In this document: positions 1 to 5,001 of the stretch, piece after piece
Layout: each line of letters begins with the position of its first letter
Position numbering within the stretch: the first letter of the stretch is position 1
DNA from: DRVP01 sp964604045
Lineage (GTDB): Archaea > Thermoproteota > Bathyarchaeia > Bathyarchaeales > Bathycorpusculaceae
NCBI GenBank assembly: GCA_964604045.1
Contig: CAZRXM010000057.1
Coordinates: 1-5,216, forward strand
Reading direction: 5' to 3'
Length of the DNA stretch: 5,216 bases
The notes under the pieces: generated by a model
What the model was told of the DNA's origin: nothing
The model's input: only the letters and a program-made list of their open reading frames with translations
The model's database searches: none
Position numbers and translations under genes: made by a program

Positions 1-1597
1 GGTGGCTCTCCATGAAGAAGCCGTCTGCGCCCCTTGTCAAGTTTAGGATGCGGGCAACTTCTTCACTGCCCTTCTTTGGAATAGCGGCTGTCGCCAAAAC
101 AACCATCTCCGCTTCTACCTCAATGGGCATGCCTAGGTTGGCGTCTTCAGCGTGAATGATCAAGTTCTTAGTTTTCGGATCTTCGAAGATGCGGCTTACG
201 CGTCCACGAATGAAGTTTACGCCTAACTCGCGGGCACGCTGGTAGAATTCCTCGAACCCTTTAAAGTTGGTTCGCATGTCCATGTAGAAAACATAGACCT
301 CAACATCCTCCTTGTACTTCTCTTTAAGCTGTACCGCGTGTTTAAGTGTGTACATGCAGCAGAAGTTCGAACAGTACGGATACTTGTTCGTGTCCCTTGA
401 GCCAACACACTGGATGAAGGCCACGCTGTGAGGCTTCTGCCCATCTGAAGCCCGCACCACCTTGCCGCCCGTGGGACCCGCTGCCAAGATAAGCCTTTCA
501 AATTCAAGCGACGTTATCACGTTCGCGTATTTCCCATAACCGTAAAGCGGGTTGTCGTATGGGAGGTAAATGTCGTAGCCCGTTGCCACAATTATGGCGC
601 CCACCTCAAGCTCTATTTCCTCGGGCTTCTGGTCAAAGTTTATGGCTTGCCTGGCCCCGCACGCGTCCACACACTTATAGCATTCGATGCAGTAGTCGCG
701 GTTAATCGTATAGACCAGTGGCACTGCTTGGTCAAAGGGCACTGATATGGCTTTTCTTGTGCCAAGCCCCATGTCCCACTCGTTTGGATATTCGATGGGG
801 CAGACGTCCTTGCATTCGCCGCAGCCCGTGCATTTCTCCTCAATAACGTAACGCGGGTTTTTCCTAATGCGAACCTTAAAGTTGCCTATGTAACCGCTCA
901 CGCTAATTAGGTCAGCGTAAGAGATTATCTCAATGTTTGGGTGGCGCCCAACATCAACCATTTTTGGCCCTTCAATGCAAATGGAACAGTCTAGTGTTGG
1001 GAACGTCTTGTCCAACTGGGCCATGTGCCCGCCTATGCTCTCACTTTTCTCTAAAAGGTAAACTTTGAAGCCCATTTCAGCCAAATCTAAAGCGGCGTTT
1101 ATGCCTGCTATGCCGCCGCCGATAACAAGAGCCTTGTTTGTAACCGGCACCTCAATGGTTTGCAGCGGCATCAATAGCCTAGCCTTAGCCACAGCCATCT
1201 TAATCAAGTCTTTAGCTTTTTCCGTTGCTTCTTTCGGCGTGCTCGGGTGACACCAAGAGGAGAATTCGCGGATGTTCGCCATCTCAAACAAGTAAGGGTT
1301 TAACCCAGCCTCTGAAACCGTCCGCCTAAACGTGACTTCGTGCATGCGGGGTGAACATGCAGCCACCACAACGCGGTTAAGCCTATGCTCTTTTATGGCT
1401 TTTCGAATCTCCTCTTGCCCTGGATCAGCGCACGTGTAGCGGTTGTCTTTCACGAAAACTACGTCTGGAAGCGTTTTTGCGAACTCGACAAGCTCCTTTA
1501 TATCTATGACGCCGGCAATGTTTAAGCCGCAGTGGCATATGAACACGCCTATGCGAAGTTCCTCAGGCTTGTTTTGTGTTTCACTTTTCTCCACCAT
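1..1597 (-). CDS. hdrA: HdrA-type heterodisulfide reductase subunit A, FAD/iron-sulfur protein, C-terminus cut by window edge
   Basis: This is the flavin subunit of cytoplasmic Hdr complexes, which bifurcate electrons between a disulfide or similar acceptor and ferredoxin. My translation gives 532 codons with no stop before the edge. Family members are about 650 residues, so the C-terminal ferredoxin domain is probably outside the window. Seen in order: an N-terminal cysteine-rich domain (FICHCG at 19-24, C56, ACSPRMHE at 80-87); an FAD-binding GGGIAG at 160-165 with LLEKSESIGG at 181-190; DCSICIEGPK at 203-212; an inserted two-cluster ferredoxin (C256/259/262/266 and C303/306/309/313); and C397, C409, C413, C414. 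The last set resembles, from memory, the unusual cluster ligands of the HdrA crystal structure. The ATG at 1597 lies one base after the polyferredoxin TAG, so the two are surely cotranscribed. hdrB, hdrC or mvhD may follow beyond the edge. The family call is firm; the physiological acceptor is unknown. Confidence 0.95.
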   Translation of the reverse strand, partial: MVEKSETQNKPEELRIGVFICHCGLNIAGVIDIKELVEFAKTLPDVVFVKDNRYTCADPGQEEIRKAIKEHRLNRVVVAACSPRMHEVTFRRTVSEAGLNPYLFEMANIREFSSWCHPSTPKEATEKAKDLIKMAVAKARLLMPLQTIEVPVTNKALVIGGGIAGINAALDLAEMGFKVYLLEKSESIGGHMAQLDKTFPTLDCSICIEGPKMVDVGRHPNIEIISYADLISVSGYIGNFKVRIRKNPRYVIEEKCTGCGECKDVCPIEYPNEWDMGLGTRKAISVPFDQAVPLVYTINRDYCIECYKCVDACGARQAINFDQKPEEIELEVGAIIVATGYDIYLPYDNPLYGYGKYANVITSLEFERLILAAGPTGGKVVRASDGQKPHSVAFIQCVGSRDTNKYPYCSNFCCMYTLKHAVQLKEKYKEDVEVYVFYMDMRTNFKGFEEFYQRARELGVNFIRGRVSRIFEDPKTKNLIIHAEDANLGMPIEVEAEMVVLATAAIPKKGSEEVARILNLTRGADGFFMESH

Positions 1598-1598
1598 T

Positions 1599-2531
1599 CT
1601 ACGACACCTTCCAGCCGAACCTTCTCTCCACAGACTCTAACGCCTTAAAGGAGCCTCTAGCCTTCAACTCCTTCGTCACTTCAAGGGGGGAGGTTAAACG
1701 CTCCAAGGCTTTGTTCCACGCCCCGGAACGGACATGCGTATGCATAATCTTCGTTCTCCTTAGTTCTAAAGCTTCAATCACGGGGCAAACAACCTTGCAG
1801 GCACCGCAGTAAACGCAGAAAGCTTCATTCACGTGAACCTTCCCGTCGGCTTCAGAAAAGTAAAGCGCCCCAGTTAAGGGGCAGACGTCTAAGCAGTCAC
1901 GACACCCTTCGGGGCACTTTTCTGGGTGTATACGGATAAAGCCATAAAAAGCCTTTCGCACACGGAGCACGCCTTCTGGACATTTAAACTCGCAGACTCG
2001 GCAGCATGGACAGCGTTCTTGGTCCACCTTAACATTAACCTTCAACACTTCCTTTTCCTTTTCGGGTAAACTACTTACGTCGGCGATCACCCTGCCATCT
2101 GGAGTTTGCCATGACACTTTGATGAGGTTTAGGGGGCAAGCCTTCTCACATTCAACACATCCTAACGGACACTTGGCAGTGTCCACTTTGATGTCGCGGA
2201 TGATCGTTGGAAAACTTTCCTTCTCCACTACGTTCAGGACGTGTTCCCCGTTAACCGTCACCTTTATGGCGCCGTAGGGGCATAGGATATCGCATATTCC
2301 GCAGAAATTGCACTTTTCGAGGGTTATGTCAACCTTGGCCCTCTGGGCTTTTCCGTTCGTGGTTTTGGGCTGCTTCACAAGCTTTATAGCCTCTTTAGGA
2401 CAAGCGAGGCTGCAGATTTCGCATCCAACACAGAGCCTACGGTTTAGGGTTAAACGGTAATTTTTAACGTGTAAAATCCACTCCAATGTTAGGGTTTCCG
2501 CGTCCTCCCTCTTCAAAGTTTTTAGGGGCAA
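1599..2531 (-). CDS. Six-cluster 4Fe-4S polyferredoxin, FwdF-like, partner of HdrA
   Basis: This 310-residue protein should carry electrons through a chain of [4Fe-4S] clusters in the cytoplasm; no signal peptide or membrane segment is seen. Six four-cysteine motifs are complete: C34/37/40/44, C74/77/80/84, C121/125/128/132, C174/177/180/184, C206/210/213/217 and C239/242/245/249. The third and fifth have an extra residue after the first cysteine (CPLGC, CPEGC). C176 is a spare 25th cysteine. The tail from about 261 is cysteine-free and helical-looking (HTHVRSGAWNKALERLTS). That tail and the tandem clusters recall FwdF, the polyferredoxin of formylmethanofuran dehydrogenase, but FwdF has eight clusters, so this may be a shorter relative or a generic HdrA-linked polyferredoxin. 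The start is TTG at 2531: an in-frame TGA lies two codons upstream and a GGTGAT site sits five bases before it. It ends one base before hdrA. The polyferredoxin call is firm; the FwdF relation is inference. Confidence 0.9.
   Translation of the reverse strand: MPLKTLKREDAETLTLEWILHVKNYRLTLNRRLCVGCEICSLACPKEAIKLVKQPKTTNGKAQRAKVDITLEKCNFCGICDILCPYGAIKVTVNGEHVLNVVEKESFPTIIRDIKVDTAKCPLGCVECEKACPLNLIKVSWQTPDGRVIADVSSLPEKEKEVLKVNVKVDQERCPCCRVCEFKCPEGVLRVRKAFYGFIRIHPEKCPEGCRDCLDVCPLTGALYFSEADGKVHVNEAFCVYCGACKVVCPVIEALELRRTKIMHTHVRSGAWNKALERLTSPLEVTKELKARGSFKALESVERRFGWKVS
1605..1612 (-). promoter_or_regulatory. Shine-Dalgarno site of hdrA
   Basis: The minus strand reads GGAAGGTG, complementary to the archaeal 16S 3' end, seven bases before the ATG at 1597. 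It lies inside the last codons of the polyferredoxin gene, which supports both this start and translational coupling. Confidence 0.75.
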
Positions 2532-2536
2532 CCGAT

Positions 2537-2542
2537 ATCACC
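2537..2542 (-). promoter_or_regulatory. Shine-Dalgarno site fixing the TTG start of the polyferredoxin
   Basis: The minus strand reads GGTGAT, a full match to the archaeal anti-SD core, followed by five bases and the TTG at 2531. The TGA inside it is an in-frame stop, so no upstream start is possible. Together these make the TTG start convincing. Confidence 0.8.
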
Positions 2543-2571
2543 AAAGTTTAAGCCCAAACATGGAGAGTATT

Positions 2572-2607
2572 AGCCTAACCTTTCCACATTAATATATAGT
2601 TTAGGCT
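2572..2607. repeat. 7-bp inverted repeat flanking the TATA box
   Basis: AGCCTAA (2572-2578) and TTAGGCT (2601-2607) are perfect inverted copies separated by 22 bases that include the TATA box. One arm falls at the expected BRE position and the other near the predicted transcription start, a layout that would suit a dimeric regulator. The arms are short, so chance is possible. Confidence 0.35.
2591..2600 (-). promoter_or_regulatory. TATA box of the polyferredoxin-hdrA operon
   Basis: The minus strand reads ACTATATATT in the gap between the methyltransferase stop and the polyferredoxin start. With usual archaeal spacing, transcription would begin near 2570, giving a leader of roughly 40 bases that contains the GGTGAT site. 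This suggests the pair has its own promoter and is not simply read through from the methyltransferase gene. The start site is inferred from spacing only. Confidence 0.55.
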
Positions 2608-2622
2608 TCCACCACGCGTTTT

Positions 2623-3189
2623 CTAATGTTCAAGCTTCACACAAACAGCCACATAACATTTCAAAGCCTCGTCTCCGCACACAATTTCAGCCACGTTTAG
2701 TTTAAGTTTACGTAATAGAGCCTCAAAGGCTTCTAGGGAAAACCTCCTCTTTAAACCGGTAATTACTATAAAAGCGTCTCCACGTGCAACCCTGCAAAGC
2801 TCAGCCAAAGTTTGCTCCGGGTTCGGCATGTTCTGAAGCAATGTAACAGCGAAAACGTGGCTGAACAAGTTGTCCCTTAAGGGCGCGTGGTCTGCGTCCG
2901 CTAAAATCAAATGTACATTTTGGAACTTTTTAGCCCGCTTCTTCGCCGCTTCAAGGAGGTTCCTTGAAATGTCTAATCCAACAACTGTTTGAGCCTTGTC
3001 CGCTACGTGTTCAAACAATAATCCGGTTCCGCAGCCGCAATCCAGAACTAGGCTAGTGGCACCCAATTTAATTTTTTCAAGGGCAACCTTAAATTTCATC
3101 CTCTGCTCGGAAGCATACAGTTCATCGTAGGATTTTGCTGTTAAATTGTAGTGTTGCATGACGTCGCGTTTGTGGCTCCACTCGTCCAT
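2623..3189 (-). CDS. Class I SAM-dependent methyltransferase (Methyltransf_11/25 type), substrate unknown
   Basis: This 188-residue protein has the Rossmann-like SAM-binding fold. Motif I is VLDCGCGTG at 48-56, the acidic residue for the SAM ribose is D73 in GLDIS (71-75), the adenine-side motif is ADADHAPL at 97-104, and motif IV is replaced by VTLLQNMPNPEQTLAEL at 115-131, typical of small-molecule methyltransferases of the UbiE/Methyltransf_11 kind. The N-terminal stretch VMQHYNLTAKSYDELY (10-25) is the usual lead-in of this family. Nothing indicates the methyl acceptor, and the neighbours do not help. The ATG at 3189 is the first canonical start in frame after a TGA at 3220-3222, yet the best Shine-Dalgarno site lies 29 bases upstream, which is odd. 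It is divergent from nucS, 55 bases away. The fold call is strong; the function is unresolved. Confidence 0.88.
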   Translation of the reverse strand: MDEWSHKRDVMQHYNLTAKSYDELYASEQRMKFKVALEKIKLGATSLVLDCGCGTGLLFEHVADKAQTVVGLDISRNLLEAAKKRAKKFQNVHLILADADHAPLRDNLFSHVFAVTLLQNMPNPEQTLAELCRVARGDAFIVITGLKRRFSLEAFEALLRKLKLNVAEIVCGDEALKCYVAVCVKLEH

Positions 3190-3204
3190 AACCGTTTTCA
3201 GAAG

Positions 3205-3214
3205 TCTTATGTAG
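3205..3214 (+). promoter_or_regulatory. Possible TATA element of the nucS operon
   Basis: TCTTATGTAG is the most TATA-like sequence upstream of nucS. Usual spacing would put the transcript start around 3232-3237, leaving only about ten bases of leader. That agrees with the lack of a Shine-Dalgarno site before the TTG at 3245 and with near-leaderless translation. The match to consensus is weak. Confidence 0.3.
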
Positions 3215-3219
3215 CATAA
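3207..3219. repeat. Small palindrome in the divergent methyltransferase/nucS intergenic region
   Basis: TTATG (3207-3211) and CATAA (3215-3219) form a perfect 5-bp inverted repeat around a 3-base centre, midway between the two divergent genes. It overlaps the possible nucS TATA element. It could be a shared operator, but arms this short arise easily by chance. Confidence 0.25.
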
Positions 3220-3225
3220 TCACCT
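3219..3225 (-). promoter_or_regulatory. Strong Shine-Dalgarno-like site misplaced for the methyltransferase
   Basis: The minus strand reads AGGTGAT, as good as any ribosome-binding site here, but the methyltransferase ATG lies 29 bases downstream. The nearest ATG, at 3217, is one base away and in another frame; it opens a 31-codon reading frame ending at 3122. In the methyltransferase frame only ATA at 3210 is at a good distance. The site may serve a leader peptide or an unusual start, or be accidental. Confidence 0.4.
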
Positions 3226-3244
3226 AAAACTGTTTGGCGTAAAA

Positions 3245-4039
3245 TTGTCAGACTCTAAGCCCTTCCTGGTTTCGGTAAACCCATCTATAGAAGAGGCGGA
3301 AAAAATAGTCAAGGAAGCCTTGTCTAGGCATAAAACGCTTCTCCTAGTCGGGAACTGCTGGGTCCACTATCATGGAAGGGCTTTGTCAAAACTTGAGCCT
3401 GGTGAACGCATCCTCATCGTGAAAGAGGACGGTTCGCTTCTTGTTCACCGTTCAGTGGGCTATGAACCCGTAAACTGGCAGCCTCCAGGCTGCATATTCC
3501 ATACCCAAATACGAGATGGTGTTCTGGAGATTCACGCGGTCAGGCAGAAGCCTCTCGAAAGAGTTCAAGTGTTTTTTGATAGAGTTCAATTGGCTTCAGC
3601 CCTACGCCTAGAGGACGCTGGCGAGTTCGCTCTATACGCCAGCGAGGAGGACGTGCAGAAAGCCATCCTAGTTGAGCCCTCACTTTTGGAGGACGATTTT
3701 AAACCCATAAGTTTTGAGAAGAAAGTTGAGCCGGGCTTCGTGGATATTTATGGTGTGGACAAGAATGGTCGGCTTGTGGTTGTAGAGATTAAACGTAAAA
3801 CCGCTGGCAGAGAAGCCGTCCTACAACTCGCCAAGTACATTGAGGCGGTCAAAACACGAACAAACCGTGAAGTGCGCGGAATCCTCGTGGCACCAAACAT
3901 AGCCAAAGACACGCGGAGACTTCTGGAAACCCTAGGGCTTGAGTTTAAGGCTTTAAACCCCAAAAAATGCGCCGAAATCCTAAAAAGAGCTGAGAAAAAG
4001 GGGCTTGAAGTTTTTATTAAGGGAGAAAGTTCGCCATGA
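3245..4039 (+). CDS. nucS: NucS/EndoMS mismatch-specific endonuclease
   Basis: NucS/EndoMS cleaves both strands at mismatched base pairs and stands in for MutS/MutL in many archaea and in actinobacteria. At 264 residues the protein has the family's usual size. The N-terminal DNA-binding domain includes GNCWVHYHGRA (36-46), ERILIVKEDGSLLVH (54-68) and the hallmark PVNWQPPG (75-82), whose N77 and W78 correspond, from memory, to mismatch-recognition residues in the Thermococcus enzyme. The C-terminal RecB-like nuclease domain shows GFVDIYGVD (164-172, D167), VVVEIKR (178-184, E181 and K183) and QLAKYIE (194-200, Q194, Y198), so all expected catalytic residues are present. The start is TTG at 3245: an in-frame TAG lies at 3212-3214 and no ATG or GTG intervenes. 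No Shine-Dalgarno site precedes it. No PCNA-interacting motif is obvious in the C-terminus, which ends FIKGESSP. It overlaps the next gene by ATGA. Confidence 0.95.
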   Translation: MSDSKPFLVSVNPSIEEAEKIVKEALSRHKTLLLVGNCWVHYHGRALSKLEPGERILIVKEDGSLLVHRSVGYEPVNWQPPGCIFHTQIRDGVLEIHAVRQKPLERVQVFFDRVQLASALRLEDAGEFALYASEEDVQKAILVEPSLLEDDFKPISFEKKVEPGFVDIYGVDKNGRLVVVEIKRKTAGREAVLQLAKYIEAVKTRTNREVRGILVAPNIAKDTRRLLETLGLEFKALNPKKCAEILKRAEKKGLEVFIKGESSP

Positions 4040-4947
4040 TCAAGAAAATCGTTCCATTAGGTTTTGACAGTTTCGGCGTACGCTCCATGGCAACTTTCGT
4101 GGAGACAAAAGACTTGAAAATCCTAATAGATCCGGGTGTTTCTTTGGCGCCACTACGCTATGGTCTGGAGCCCCATCCCCTTGAATGGAGGAGGCTTGAC
4201 GAGACTTGGGAGACGATAAGGCGGTATGCTGAAGAATCCGATGTGCTTGTTGTCACACATTACCACTATGACCATCACGACCCTGACTATCCGGAACTTT
4301 ATCGTGGAAAAACAGTCTTAATTAAGCACCCAACCCAAAACATTAATTTTAGCCAGAAAGGCCGCGCCGCCTATTTCCTAGAAGCCATAAAAGGCTTGCC
4401 GGGTAAACTGGAGATTGCGGATGGCAGAAGCTTCACGTTCGGCGAAACCACCGTAACCTTTTCAAAGGCAGTTTGCCACGGTACAAACCCAAAGCTTGGC
4501 TACGTGATTGAAACGTGTATATCATGTGGCGGTGAAAAGTTCCTCCACACATCCGACGTGGAAGGTCCATCATTGGAAGACCAGGTTGCCTTCATCTTAG
4601 AACAGAAGCCGGACGTGCTTTTCGTGGACGGCCCAATGACGTACATGTTGGGTTACCGCTACTCTTTTCGAAGCCTAGAATTGTCCAACATCAACCTTAT
4701 AAAGGCGGTTAAAGAGGCAGAGTTGCACACTCTGGTTTTAGACCACCATTTCCTACGCGACTTAAACTACAAAATGCGGATAAAACCCGTCTATGAGGAA
4801 GCCCAGAAAAGCGGTGTTAAAGTCCTAACCGCAGCCGAGTTTGTTGGGAGGAAAATTGAAATGTTGGAAGCTTTAAGGAAGGAGCTTTACGCCAAATACG
4901 ACGTGAAAGAGTTTACGGTTAAAAAACGCCCGCTGAGGGAGGAATAG
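4036..4947 (+). CDS. UPF0282-like metallo-beta-lactamase-fold hydrolase, function unknown
   Basis: This 303-residue protein begins PLGFDSFGVRSMATFVET (7-24) and ILIDPGVSLAP (29-39), which I recognise as the opening of the archaeal UPF0282 family. The metal-binding signature is THYHYDHHD (74-82: H75, H77, D79, H80), followed by H148 in AVCHGTNP, D174 in HTSDVEGP and D236-H237-H238 in LVLDHHFL. This is enough for a two-metal MBL site. No beta-CASP region is evident, so it is not a typical CPSF/RNase J nuclease. A CxxC pair, C161 and C164, lies between H148 and D174 and may be structural or redox-active. The ATG at 4036 overlaps the nucS stop (ATGA), and GGGAG ten bases upstream is a modest ribosome-binding site, so it is cotranslated with nucS. 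The reaction is unknown; a role in nucleic-acid or phosphoester metabolism is only a guess from its partner. Confidence 0.88.
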   Translation: MIKKIVPLGFDSFGVRSMATFVETKDLKILIDPGVSLAPLRYGLEPHPLEWRRLDETWETIRRYAEESDVLVVTHYHYDHHDPDYPELYRGKTVLIKHPTQNINFSQKGRAAYFLEAIKGLPGKLEIADGRSFTFGETTVTFSKAVCHGTNPKLGYVIETCISCGGEKFLHTSDVEGPSLEDQVAFILEQKPDVLFVDGPMTYMLGYRYSFRSLELSNINLIKAVKEAELHTLVLDHHFLRDLNYKMRIKPVYEEAQKSGVKVLTAAEFVGRKIEMLEALRKELYAKYDVKEFTVKKRPLREE

Positions 4948-4980
4948 TCTTCAAAAAGCCTAAATACATGTTTGAAGGCT
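4946..4980. repeat. 10-bp inverted repeat between the MBL gene and ppa
   Basis: AGTCTTCAAA (4946-4955) and TTTGAAGGCT (4971-4980) pair at nine of ten positions; the tenth is a G-U pair in RNA. The loop is 15 bases. The left arm starts inside the TAG stop of the MBL gene. It could be a 3'-end hairpin for the nucS-MBL transcript or an operator around the ppa promoter, since a TATA-like element lies in the loop. No U-run follows, which argues against a classical terminator. Confidence 0.6.
4959..4968 (+). promoter_or_regulatory. Possible TATA element for ppa
   Basis: CCTAAATACA lies in the loop of the inverted repeat. Usual spacing predicts a start near 4988, giving a leader of about a dozen bases, too short to keep the whole AGGGG ribosome site. 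ppa may therefore be read from upstream instead. This is a weak call. Confidence 0.25.
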
Positions 4981-4986
4981 CTGGCT

Positions 4987-4991
4987 AGGGG
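4987..4991 (+). promoter_or_regulatory. Likely ribosome-binding site of ppa
   Basis: AGGGG lies ten bases before the ATG at 5002. It favours that start over a TTG at 4972 in the same frame, which has no such site and would add ten residues absent from the family. Confidence 0.4.
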
Positions 4992-5001
4992 CGTTCCATT
5001 T

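Noticed and set aside
223..843. Two minus-strand open frames of 94 and 67 codons (223-507 and 640-843)
   Set aside because: They lie in other frames of hdrA, whose own frame is continuous with recognisable motifs through both stretches; their translations are low-complexity and match no family.
1065..1812. Three plus-strand open frames of 61-78 codons (1065-1250, 1443-1640, 1576-1812)
   Set aside because: They are antisense to hdrA and the polyferredoxin, lack convincing ribosome sites and have no recognisable domains.
2611..2622. Transcription terminator after the methyltransferase
   Set aside because: The minus strand after the TAG has no T-rich tract or hairpin, so termination here cannot be supported; read-through into the polyferredoxin operon remains possible.
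1599..2625. TAG codons as possible pyrrolysine read-through
   Set aside because: The TAG codons ending the polyferredoxin and methyltransferase fall at natural protein ends; the first is followed at once by the hdrA start, and neither opens into a sensible extension.
3227..3235. AAACTGTTT near-palindrome upstream of nucS
   Set aside because: Only four base pairs per arm around an odd centre in an A/T-rich stretch; expected by chance.
3748..3963. Minus-strand 71-codon frame within nucS
   Set aside because: It is antisense to the conserved nuclease domain of nucS and has serine/arginine-rich shadow composition.
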